Assembly: GCA_031257305.1 (NCBI GenBank)
Contig: JAIRPB010000090.1
Coordinates: 1-41,222 of the forward strand
Origin: Azoarcus sp.
GTDB taxonomy: Bacteria; Pseudomonadota; Gammaproteobacteria; Burkholderiales; Rhodocyclaceae
Reading direction: 5' to 3'
DNA length: 41,222 nt
Shown: positions 16,869 to 25,316 of the stretch, one piece after another
How the letters are laid out: every line of letters begins with the position of its first letter
Position numbering within the stretch: the first letter of the stretch is position 1
Made by a program: the position numbers and the translations under genes
The notes under the pieces: model-generated
Databases searched by the model: none
Told to the model about the DNA's origin: nothing
What the model saw: only the letters and a program-made list of their open reading frames with translations

Positions 16869-18278
16869 ATGAACGCCCAAGATGTCATGAAGTTAATCCA
16901 AGAAAACGAGGTTCGCTTCGTTGACTACCGTTTTACCGATACACGAGGCAAGGAGCAGCATGTCGGTGTACCGGTTTCCGTTTTCGAGGAAGAAGTATTT
17001 GAGCACGGCCACATGTTCGACGGCTCGTCGATTGCTGGCTGGAAAGGCATCCAAGCCTCCGACATGATTTTGCTGCCGGACGCTGAATCTGCCTACATCG
17101 ACCCTTTCTTTGAAGAGTCCACTTTGGTGCTGACCTGCGATGTTGTTGAGCCGTCCGATGGCAAAGGGTATGACCGCGACCCGCGCTCCATCGCCAAGCG
17201 GGCTGAAGCCTATTTGAAGAGCACGGGCATTGGCGATAGCGCCTTTTTTGGGCCGGAACCTGAATTCTTCATTTTTGATGCGGTGGAATGGTCGGTTGAT
17301 ATGTCCGGTTCTTCCGTCAAAATTTTTTCCGAGGAAGCGGCTTGGTCAACGGCTGAAAAATTTGATGGCGGCAACTTAGGCCACCGCCCGCGTGTGAAAG
17401 GCGGTTATTTTCCCGTGCCTCCCGTCGATAGCCTCAACGATATCCGCGCCTCGATGGTGCTGGCGCTTGAATCCATCGGTGTGCCGGTAGAAGTACACCA
17501 CCACGAAGTCGCCACTGCCGGCCAGTGCGAAATTGGGACCCGTTTCACCACGCTCACCCGCCGCGCCGACTGGACGCAGATGCTTAAATATGTGGTGCAC
17601 AGCGTTGCGCAGCAGTATGGCAAGACCGCCACGTTCATGCCCAAGCCCATCGTAGGCGACAACGGTTCCGGCATGCACGTGCACCAATCTATCTGGAAAG
17701 ACGGCCAAAACCTCTTTGCGGGCAACGGCTACGCGGGGCTTTCGGAACTGGCGCTTTACTACATTGGCGGCATCATCAAGCATGCGCGCGCGCTCAATGC
17801 CATCACCAATCCGGGCACCAACTCTTACAAGCGTCTCGTGCCCGGTTTTGAAGCCCCGGTGAAACTGGCGTATTCCGCCCGCAACCGCTCTGCTTCCATC
17901 CGCATTCCCTATGTTGCCAGCCCGAAAGGCCGCCGGATTGAAGTCCGCTTCCCTGACCCCACGGCTAACCCGTATCTGGCGTTTACGGCGATGGCGATGG
18001 CCGGCCTTGACGGCATCCAAAATAAAATCCATCCGGGCGACCCGGCAGACAAAAACCTCTACGACCTGCCGCCGGAAGAGGATGCCAAGATTCCGACCGT
18101 GTGTTCCAGCCTCGACCAGGCGCTTGACTACCTCGATAAAGACCGTGAGTTCCTCACTCGCGGCGGCGTGTTCTCTAACGACTTCATCGATGCTTACATC
18201 GAACTGAAGATGGAAGATGTCACCCGTTTCCGCATGACTACGCACCCGGTTGAGTTCGACATGTATTACAGCACCTGA
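16869..18278 (+). CDS. glnA: Glutamine synthetase type I
   Basis: 469 aa from ATG 16869 with RBS taggag; [34 protein letters not shown], adenylylation-site region [10 protein letters not shown]. The ORF-track start at 16725 is an upstream extension. Confidence 0.97.
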   Translation: MNAQDVMKLIQENEVRFVDYRFTDTRGKEQHVGVPVSVFEEEVFEHGHMFDGSSIAGWKGIQASDMILLPDAESAYIDPFFEESTLVLTCDVVEPSDGKGYDRDPRSIAKRAEAYLKSTGIGDSAFFGPEPEFFIFDAVEWSVDMSGSSVKIFSEEAAWSTAEKFDGGNLGHRPRVKGGYFPVPPVDSLNDIRASMVLALESIGVPVEVHHHEVATAGQCEIGTRFTTLTRRADWTQMLKYVVHSVAQQYGKTATFMPKPIVGDNGSGMHVHQSIWKDGQNLFAGNGYAGLSELALYYIGGIIKHARALNAITNPGTNSYKRLVPGFEAPVKLAYSARNRSASIRIPYVASPKGRRIEVRFPDPTANPYLAFTAMAMAGLDGIQNKIHPGDPADKNLYDLPPEEDAKIPTVCSSLDQALDYLDKDREFLTRGGVFSNDFIDAYIELKMEDVTRFRMTTHPVEFDMYYST

Positions 18279-18299
18279 TTTTTGCGGGCCAAACCACTC

Positions 18300-18329
18300 A
18301 AGGACGGGCGTTTGCCCGTCCTTTTTTTG
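18300..18329 (+). terminator. Intrinsic terminator downstream of glnA
   Basis: aaggacgggcg-ttt-gcccgtcc followed by ttttttt. Confidence 0.85.
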
Positions 18330-18424
18330 TCTGATTGCGGAAAGGGTTGGCGTTTATTCCCGTCTATATGGTGTAGCTTCACGGCACAAAGGCAATTTTT
18401 TGGGCAGAGACGAGGGGTGAGACC

Positions 18425-18982
18425 ATGAAATTTCCGAGAGCCGTTATTTTCTTGTTTTTCCTAGCTTCTAGCCTTGCGTCGGCGCCTGCCACAGCACAGG
18501 TGTTTAAGTGCGTCGATGGCAGCGGGAAAGTCACATACAGCAATGAGCGTTCCTCGGCGAAAGGATGCACGCAATTATCCAATGAGCAAGCCGTGACCAC
18601 TGTCTCTATGCGGGTTAGCCCGCCGCCCGCCGCGTCTCCGGCGGCCAGCTATGCGCCGTTGGTGGATATGGACAAAGCACGCAAGCAAGCACTGGAAGGC
18701 GAACTAGATAAAGAACGGGCCGCGTTGGAAAATGCGCGTAAAAAACTGGCCCAAGAGGAAGAAACCGGGCAGGGCAGCGACTTTTCTTGGCGTCAGGTGA
18801 GCGAAGAACAGTTCAAGGCCAACGTCAACGGAAAGTGCGAGAAAAGAGAGGACGGCTCGCTATGGTGCCGTGGCCGGAACTATCAAAAAGTGCTCGACCG
18901 TCTGCAACCATACAAAGATGAAGTCGAACGGCGCGAGCGCAAAGTTGAAGCGTTGACCCAGCAAATATCCGGCCTGCGCTAA
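18425..18982 (+). CDS. DUF4124-domain secreted protein, copy 1
   Basis: Signal peptide, AQVFKCVDGSGKVTYSNERSSAKGC, coiled-coil C-terminal region. Confidence 0.8.
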   Translation: MKFPRAVIFLFFLASSLASAPATAQVFKCVDGSGKVTYSNERSSAKGCTQLSNEQAVTTVSMRVSPPPAASPAASYAPLVDMDKARKQALEGELDKERAALENARKKLAQEEETGQGSDFSWRQVSEEQFKANVNGKCEKREDGSLWCRGRNYQKVLDRLQPYKDEVERRERKVEALTQQISGLR

Positions 18983-19006
18983 ATACGGACATTGAGGAAG
19001 CCCTAT

Positions 19007-19471
19007 ATGAACAATACGCTCCGCGCCATTATTTCCTTGTCCCTTTGTTCCCTGCTTCTGGGATTGATGCCGTCCGCGGCCCAAGCGCAGATTTACAAAT
19101 GCGTTGATGCGAACGGTAAAACTGCTTACAGCAGCGAGCGCGTCTCATCCAAAAACTGCAAACAGGTTACTAGCGGCGCGGTATCCACCGTGCATTCAAA
19201 CGTCTCGCCCGCCTCATTCCCCAAAATAAGCAGCGAGACACAAAGGGAACGCGATAAAGCCCGCCGTACCGTGCTGGAAAACGAATTAAATAACGAATTG
19301 GCGGCCTTGGCAGAGGCACGTAAAAAACTCTCCGAACAAGAAAGCATCCGAAACGGCGACGAAAAGAATTACCAAAGGGTGCTTGACCGCCTGCAACCGT
19401 TCAAAGACGCCGTTGAGCGGCGGGAACGCAATGTGGAGACGCTGAACCGGGAACTCTCCGGGATGCGGTGA
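19007..19471 (+). CDS. DUF4124-domain secreted protein, copy 2 (tandem paralogue)
   Basis: Signal peptide, AQIYKCVDANGKTAYSSERVSSKNCKQV; C-terminus YQRVLDRLQPFKDAVERRERNVETLNRELSGMR parallels copy 1. Confidence 0.8.
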   Translation: MNNTLRAIISLSLCSLLLGLMPSAAQAQIYKCVDANGKTAYSSERVSSKNCKQVTSGAVSTVHSNVSPASFPKISSETQRERDKARRTVLENELNNELAALAEARKKLSEQESIRNGDEKNYQRVLDRLQPFKDAVERRERNVETLNRELSGMR

Positions 19472-19563
19472 AGTTTTGTTAGGGCACGGCGTACCCCATG
19501 CCCTTATCCGGGATGGCGCGGATTTTGGGTGACGGCGGGGCGTGGGGCGGCAGCTTAAGCCTC

Positions 19564-20049
19564 TCACTCTTCCCGAATATCAACCCCGCCCGTTTCCATG
19601 TCCCAATGCGCGCGCAGGACAAAATCGATGGGGTACGGCTCAAACCAGTAGCTGGCTTCAATACGGAAGCGGGCGTGGTTGTAGCGGTAGGCATCGACAT
19701 TCTCATCGTAAATGACGGAAACTTTCAGAGACTCCGGCAAGATGCGCGGCTCGAAATTAAGCAGGGCAGACTGGATGCCTTCCGCCACGGCGTTGAGGTC
19801 CGACTCGGAGAAGCGCCCGCCAGCGAGGGGCGGGATGCCGAAATTAACCACGGAACGCATGACATGCGGAAAATCCTGCAAATGAAGCTGCCCGGCCAGG
19901 TTCGCGCAATTGAGGAGCCAGTTAAGGTCCCTTAGGATTGTTTTGCGGTAGGCGCTGCGGCTCATGGCGTTGCCGGCCTGCGAGAGCCTATCTAAAAGGG
20001 TGGGCAGAAAAATATCGCCCGTGGGAGTAATTCGGATAGGCTGGCTCAT
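19564..20049 (-). CDS. tssE: T6SS baseplate protein TssE (gp25-like)
   Basis: gp25/TssE features: LLDRL...ILRDLNWLLNC..., VVNFGIPPLAGGRF, IQSALLNFEPRILPESLKV; in a T6SS operon. Confidence 0.88.
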   Translation of the reverse strand: MSQPIRITPTGDIFLPTLLDRLSQAGNAMSRSAYRKTILRDLNWLLNCANLAGQLHLQDFPHVMRSVVNFGIPPLAGGRFSESDLNAVAEGIQSALLNFEPRILPESLKVSVIYDENVDAYRYNHARFRIEASYWFEPYPIDFVLRAHWDMETGGVDIREE

Positions 20050-20741
20050 TGCAAACCGCCGCTCATGAGCTTGCAGAACAGGCTTTCGTCGGGGAGGCCC
20101 TCGTGAATAATCCGTTTAGCCGGATGTTCAGAGAAATCAGCCGCTTCCGCCCACCAAAAACTATGCCTTTTGCGTTCTGTGAATAAGGCAGGCAATTCTG
20201 CCCAAGTGAAATGGTCTTGGAGCACGGTCGGCGCTTCCCCGCTCCCGCCAATACCGAGGTCGCTTAGGATGTTGGCGGTGGAATTGCCCCCGCGTTCTGC
20301 CTCGGTGAGCTGTAAAAGACAATCGCTGAGTTCCTGCACCGAAATGCGTTCAGCGATGGTGCGCCGTAGCGTGATGTCGACACGGTACTGCCAGCGGCTT
20401 TGCGGCGGCAGCACGGCTTGGATTTGGCGTTTGTTGAATGAGCGCAAGGCGATGAGGGGCGAATGCCGCCCGACTTTGTCGATGCTCGGCGCAAAGCAGC
20501 CAATCAGGGCAGGTTTGTCCCAAAGCCCCGCGCCAATCAGAAAATGCCAGAGAGGCGCGATATGGTAGGCCGCCTGCCAGTTTTCGGGAAACTCGCGCAC
20601 AAACGCCGCCATGCCGTTGGACATCCAGCCGTGGAGGGTTTCGTTGAGCGGATGCGGAAGCCCTTTGCCGGCAAAATCACCCACAGCGGGCAATTTCCCA
20701 AACCAGCCCATGTAATCGGGTTTCCAAAAAAATCTAAACAT
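20046..20741 (-). CDS. tagF: T6SS-associated protein TagF (start may be MGWFGKLPAVGDF at 20711)
   Basis: GWFGKLPAVGDFAGKGLPHPL N-terminus typical of TagF; ATGA overlap with tssE. Confidence 0.88.
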   Translation of the reverse strand: MFRFFWKPDYMGWFGKLPAVGDFAGKGLPHPLNETLHGWMSNGMAAFVREFPENWQAAYHIAPLWHFLIGAGLWDKPALIGCFAPSIDKVGRHSPLIALRSFNKRQIQAVLPPQSRWQYRVDITLRRTIAERISVQELSDCLLQLTEAERGGNSTANILSDLGIGGSGEAPTVLQDHFTWAELPALFTERKRHSFWWAEAADFSEHPAKRIIHEGLPDESLFCKLMSGGLQ

Positions 20742-20751
20742 CCGATTGCCT

Positions 20752-21540
20752 TTATGAATTCAGCGGGGGTATCCACTGTGTGCGGGTGGTCATGCCTTTA
20801 TCGTCGCCTTCGATAAAGACGGCCAGCGCACTATAGTTATCTAAATCAGGCGCGGCGGGGTCGGGCAGCTGCGCCATCATGCTGTCAATCCATTGTTCGG
20901 GAGTCTCTGCCTCCCGCAGCGTGGTCTCCATGATTTCTTCGCTGATGTTTTCCCAAAGCCCGTCGGAACACAGCAGAAAAATATCGCCCGTTTGCAGGGA
21001 AAGCGGCTCTTCGCGGATGGCGTGGTCGGGGACGCTCTCGCAGCCTACCGCCGCATACAGCATGTTTCTTTTGCAGTTGCCGCGCAGCGAGCCGGAAAAA
21101 ATACCGGCGTCTATCATGGACTGAAGAACGCTATGGTCCGTTGTCAGGCAACGGGCGCGCCCGCTTCGGAAAAGATAAATGCGGCTGTCGCCCAGATAGC
21201 TCCAGTAGGCTAAACCCTGTTCCGTATCGACAATCAGCGAAGCAATGGTCGTGTTCATTTCGGGATGCTCTGGATGCTGCTGGCGCACATCCGCAAGCGC
21301 CTCGCGGGCCACCGTAATCAGTTCGCCCGCCGCGCCGGGGTCGACGACGGGCGTTGTGGAAAAATATGACAACACCTTTTTGACGACAGTCTCCGAAGCC
21401 AGCGCCCCGCCCCGATGCCCGCCCGCGCCGTCCGCCATCACAAAACAGCCTAGCGTCTCGTTGCCGCAAAAGCCTACCGAGTCTTCGTTGGCCTGCCGGC
21501 CGCCGCGCTCGCTGCGGTGCGCAACCGATAAGTGCATCAT
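20752..21540 (-). CDS. pppA: PP2C-family Ser/Thr phosphatase (PppA-type, T6SS)
   Basis: RQANEDSVG, VMADGAGGHRGG, WSYLGDSRIYLFRSG, LLCSDGLWENI. Confidence 0.92.
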   Translation of the reverse strand: MMHLSVAHRSERGGRQANEDSVGFCGNETLGCFVMADGAGGHRGGALASETVVKKVLSYFSTTPVVDPGAAGELITVAREALADVRQQHPEHPEMNTTIASLIVDTEQGLAYWSYLGDSRIYLFRSGRARCLTTDHSVLQSMIDAGIFSGSLRGNCKRNMLYAAVGCESVPDHAIREEPLSLQTGDIFLLCSDGLWENISEEIMETTLREAETPEQWIDSMMAQLPDPAAPDLDNYSALAVFIEGDDKGMTTRTQWIPPLNS

Positions 21541-23456
21541 GAGCGTCTTGTCCTTTCACCGGATTGCACCGTGAGAATGGCTTTTTCGTAGGCTTCAAGG
21601 AAGGCCGCGCCAAAGAATTCTTGAAAATGGTCGCTGGCTCTTTCACGGATAGCCCTAAAGTGCATCCCGTATTCATCCCACAGCCGCGCTTTGCGCTTGG
21701 CCGGCAATACGTCCTCAACCAAATTTTTGGCGGGCGCATTGCCGCCGAGTTCTGCTGGGTCAAAGCGGTCCAGCACATGATTGAGCGCCGCCTGCATCCC
21801 CGAAATAACGCCAATCTGGTGCGCCCGCAGGTCAACAAAAGCGTTTTGCACCGCATCGACCGGTCCCATGAATCCCGGCGGGGTTCGCCCGAGGAGGCTC
21901 AAAATCGCCGTATTGCCGTCAGGCGAGAATTTGAACGGGTTGTTACGTTCCGGCGCAATCACAGTCACGTTAGCGCGGACAGCTTGTTTTACCACCGTCC
22001 GCCCTGCGATGAGGTCAACCGCCCCCTGCGTGAAGTTGCGCATCAACTGCCCCAGCAGGGTCATGAACGCTTTGTCTAGCCCTGCCCGGTTCGGCAGGCT
22101 GATACCCAAGCCTTCGATGAACGCTTGATAGAGCGCGTCGTCTGACGCCGGAGCCGTCGCGGGGGGCGCAACGGGTGTTTCCGTGGCCGTGGGTTTTTCG
22201 GGAATCGGCGGTTTTGCAACCGGCGGCGGGGCCACGCTTGTGGGCACTACAGCGGGGCGGGGCGGGGCATTCTCCACGGGCGGCGGCGATACGGGCGCAT
22301 TGGTGAGCAGAAAAGAAAGCGGGCCGGTTTGGGTTTGGCCAGCCTCTTTTTCTAAGCCGGAAAGCAGACGGTCAATATCATCTTCCGGCTGGGGCTGGCG
22401 CACGGGGACAGAGGCTATTTCAGGCGGAATAGCCGTTTCTGGAGGAATAGGGACAATAGGCGCTTCGGGCGGGGGAGCCGCCACAGGTTGGGCTGTTGCT
22501 GGGCCGTCATCGCCTAAACCAGAGAGTAGCGCGTCGATTTCGTCCATTCCGGGAATGTTGGGCGCGGCGCTTTCAGCCTGTTCCGGTTTTTGGGCAGGCA
22601 ACCGTTCCTGACGGACGGTGAACTCGTCCGTAGCGCGGGGAGGCTGGAACAGCGCGTTGAGGTCAGAACCGTGGGTTAAATCCATCCGTGGCGCGGCGGT
22701 TTGCGTAACGGGAGCGGTTTTGCCCTGCTGCAAAATGTCCCCAAACGCGCCTCCGCCGCCAGTCTCCCCAAACATTGCCTTGAGCGGGTCAAGGCTGCCG
22801 CTGTCTGGCCGCGTCAAATCCTGCCCGCCGCTGCCCATTGGCGGAGCGTCGTTTAGTAGCGCGTCAATAGCGCCTACCGTGTGGGAGGGATGGCCGGCAA
22901 TGAGTTCATCGCCTTTGTTATCAAGGCTACCGGGGTCAATGCCTTGTGCATTGAGCATCTGAAGGGGATCCCGCTGTGGGGCTGTCGATTTTTCTAGGAG
23001 CGAATCTGGAATCTCCATCTCTTTATCCTTTTTAGAGCCAGCCTCCGATGGCGCGGCCTCTGCCGCTTGCAATCCGGCGTTGAAATTTTTGTTATCTGTG
23101 GCTTGTTCTGGCGTTGAAGGTCTGACCGGGGACGCTTGCCCAACGTATTTCACGTGTAGCACGTAGATGCCGATAACAATCTTATCGTCGTCATACAGCA
23201 CACATTCTGTATCTGGGAGCAGTTCCATGTCATTGACACAGATGGGGTTCTTTTCGCTCACATTGCGCATCACAAACGCGCCCTCGGCATTGAGCGTAAA
23301 ACGCAAGTGCTTGCGCGACACCGTCCGGTAGGGGTCAGACAGGGAAATGATGTTGTCGTGGTCCCGGCCTATCATCTCGCCGTTGCCGTAAATTTCCCCG
23401 GCAACTGGCAGTACGGGAGGAAGGCCGTTATAGGTGAGTGCCCGGATTTCAAGCAT
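21537..23456 (-). CDS. tagH: T6SS FHA-domain protein (Fha/TagH) with long Pro/Ala-rich linker
   Basis: N-terminal FHA (MIGRDHDNIISLSDPYRTVSRKHLRF), disordered linker, C-terminal TagH region PNRAGLDKAFMTLLGQLMRNFTQGAVDLIAGR; ATGA overlap with pppA. Confidence 0.9.
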   Translation of the reverse strand: MLEIRALTYNGLPPVLPVAGEIYGNGEMIGRDHDNIISLSDPYRTVSRKHLRFTLNAEGAFVMRNVSEKNPICVNDMELLPDTECVLYDDDKIVIGIYVLHVKYVGQASPVRPSTPEQATDNKNFNAGLQAAEAAPSEAGSKKDKEMEIPDSLLEKSTAPQRDPLQMLNAQGIDPGSLDNKGDELIAGHPSHTVGAIDALLNDAPPMGSGGQDLTRPDSGSLDPLKAMFGETGGGGAFGDILQQGKTAPVTQTAAPRMDLTHGSDLNALFQPPRATDEFTVRQERLPAQKPEQAESAAPNIPGMDEIDALLSGLGDDGPATAQPVAAPPPEAPIVPIPPETAIPPEIASVPVRQPQPEDDIDRLLSGLEKEAGQTQTGPLSFLLTNAPVSPPPVENAPPRPAVVPTSVAPPPVAKPPIPEKPTATETPVAPPATAPASDDALYQAFIEGLGISLPNRAGLDKAFMTLLGQLMRNFTQGAVDLIAGRTVVKQAVRANVTVIAPERNNPFKFSPDGNTAILSLLGRTPPGFMGPVDAVQNAFVDLRAHQIGVISGMQAALNHVLDRFDPAELGGNAPAKNLVEDVLPAKRKARLWDEYGMHFRAIRERASDHFQEFFGAAFLEAYEKAILTVQSGERTRRS

Positions 23457-23471
23457 TTTTGTTCCTGCCGC

Positions 23472-24107
23472 TTAGTTTGACTTTGGACTCGGTGGCGAGC
23501 ACAGGCCCCGCAAGTCAACGAGATTGCCTTTTACCAGCGTGACATCCACCGTAAAAGGCGGGTCATGCGGGCATTTCACAGAGAGGCTGTGGCGGCCCGG
23601 CGCGACGAGCGCAATCCGCCCTCTTGGCGTGATATTGCCGAGTTCGACGGGGCGGCCATCCACTAACAACGTGGCATTGTCTAGGCCAAGCACCGCCAAT
23701 TGGGGCATCACGATGTCAGCGCGATGCTCAACAACTAACGTTGGGCTTCCCGGCTTCACCACGATTTTGTTTGTTTTATCAGTAGGGGCATTGTTTTTGC
23801 GGTTTGGCGGCAGGGTATCGGCGAGTGCTTGCTGGCCAGACTTCTGCCCTTTCGCTGCCGTAGCGGCAGCACGTTGTTCCGCTTCCGACCGGCCGGTTGC
23901 GGCTAAGACTTCTACCGGGTTATTGGACGCGGCCAGTTCAGTGACCTTATTTGCCGCAATGGCTTGCTGCCCGCTTTCCGTCCCACGGGGCGAATCGAAG
24001 AGCGAAGAACACCCCACGGCCAGCGGCAGGCATGCCAGCGCAAACAGTCCCGCCAACGCAAGACGGGTACGCTGAAAACCTCCGCCCTTAAAAATTCCGC
24101 CTTTCAT
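23472..24107 (-). CDS. Putative lipoprotein with PEGA-like C-terminal domain, T6SS-associated
   Basis: Start at MKGGIFKGGG (24107) preceded by aggaaaggg; lipobox LAVGC; C-terminus NATLLVDGRPVELGNITPRGRIALVAPGRHSLSVKCP resembles PEGA. Confidence 0.7.
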   Translation of the reverse strand: MKGGIFKGGGFQRTRLALAGLFALACLPLAVGCSSLFDSPRGTESGQQAIAANKVTELAASNNPVEVLAATGRSEAEQRAAATAAKGQKSGQQALADTLPPNRKNNAPTDKTNKIVVKPGSPTLVVEHRADIVMPQLAVLGLDNATLLVDGRPVELGNITPRGRIALVAPGRHSLSVKCPHDPPFTVDVTLVKGNLVDLRGLCSPPSPKSN

Positions 24108-24180
24108 CGCTTCCCTTTCCTCACCGTGCGAATCGCCTACAACAAACACAACATTGTTTTCCATCTGCCTGAATGTGTCG

Positions 24181-25302
24181 CTACTTGCCGGAGAATACGG
24201 TTAAAACAAGCACGGCAAACAATAACAATGCTATGAACAGCCCCCCCCAGCGTAGGGGCGCGCTGTTCCGTTTTGGTTTTTCATAGTTGCTCCAAGCGCC
24301 ATTGGACTGCGCTGGCGGGAAATCCGGCATGGGAAGTATCCCGCCGCCGGTTTGCAAAGAAGGCTCTTCTCTAACGGGAGGGGGGGCGGCTCCTTCCGCC
24401 GCTTCCAACAGCGCCGTGATGTAAGTTCTGACGGATTGCTGCCGGTCCTGCTGCCTAATCGACAGTCCAGTGTCAATGACTCTCAAAACCCACATGGGCA
24501 ACTCGGGCGACGCATAGTCCACAGCGGGTTTGAGCGAGTCTTTCATCATCCGGCTGACCGACATGGGCGGCATGGTGCCGGTCACAAGCAGGTAAGCTAC
24601 GGCAGAAATAGCGTAAATGTCCGTCCACGGCCCCAATTCCAACTCGCCGTCCATCCCGCCGTATTGCTCGATGGGCGCAAACCCGGGCTTGAGGATGATG
24701 GTGGTGGAGTCTTCCCCGGAGAGTTCCGTGTGCCGCGCCGCGCCAAAATCGAGCAGCACTGGCGCGTTGTTCTCCAGAATCAGGATATTGTCGGATGAGA
24801 TGTCGAGGTGATAGCACTCTACCGAGTGAATCTGCGATAAGCCTTCTAATACCGGCAGAAGGATGGAGAACAGTTCTTCGGTGGACTTCGCCCTAAACCC
24901 GCCGCGTACCTTTTCGCGCAGGGTTTTGCCCCGGTAGTAGGGCATCACCATGTAGGCCGTGCCGTTGGCCTCAAAAAAACGCAGCACCGAAACCAAGGCG
25001 GGATGCCTGAACCTTGCGAGGATGTGGGCTTCGTTAACAAAGCGCCGCATCCCCTTTTGGAACAGCACACGCTTATCAGCCTGACGGACTTCCACTTGCA
25101 AGCCGGCGCCCCGCGTCGCGAGGCTTCCCGGCAGATACTCCTTAATCGCCACTTCGCGCTCAAGGGACGTATCGTAAGCAAGATAGACAATGCCAAAGCC
25201 CCCTTCCCCTATCACGGCGCGGATAACGAATTCTTCCAGCCGCGTCCCGACGCGCAGGGCGTTCATGGGAACAATTTGTGTGGTGTCCTGTTCGATGCCC
25301 AT
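24181..25302 (-). CDS. ppkA: T6SS Ser/Thr kinase (PpkA-type), C-tail-anchored
   Basis: GEGGFGIVYLAYD, VAIKEYLP, YHLDISSDNILILE, LLDFGAARH, single C-terminal TM GGLFIALLLFAVLVLTVFSGK. Confidence 0.9.
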   Translation of the reverse strand: MGIEQDTTQIVPMNALRVGTRLEEFVIRAVIGEGGFGIVYLAYDTSLEREVAIKEYLPGSLATRGAGLQVEVRQADKRVLFQKGMRRFVNEAHILARFRHPALVSVLRFFEANGTAYMVMPYYRGKTLREKVRGGFRAKSTEELFSILLPVLEGLSQIHSVECYHLDISSDNILILENNAPVLLDFGAARHTELSGEDSTTIILKPGFAPIEQYGGMDGELELGPWTDIYAISAVAYLLVTGTMPPMSVSRMMKDSLKPAVDYASPELPMWVLRVIDTGLSIRQQDRQQSVRTYITALLEAAEGAAPPPVREEPSLQTGGGILPMPDFPPAQSNGAWSNYEKPKRNSAPLRWGGLFIALLLFAVLVLTVFSGK

Positions 25303-25316
25303 TTTGGCGCACTCCC

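Noticed and set aside
17376-18245. 289-aa minus-strand ORF opposite glnA
   Set aside because: Antisense to a strongly conserved gene in the same interval; long shadow ORFs are expected in GC-rich coding sequence. No recognisable motif.
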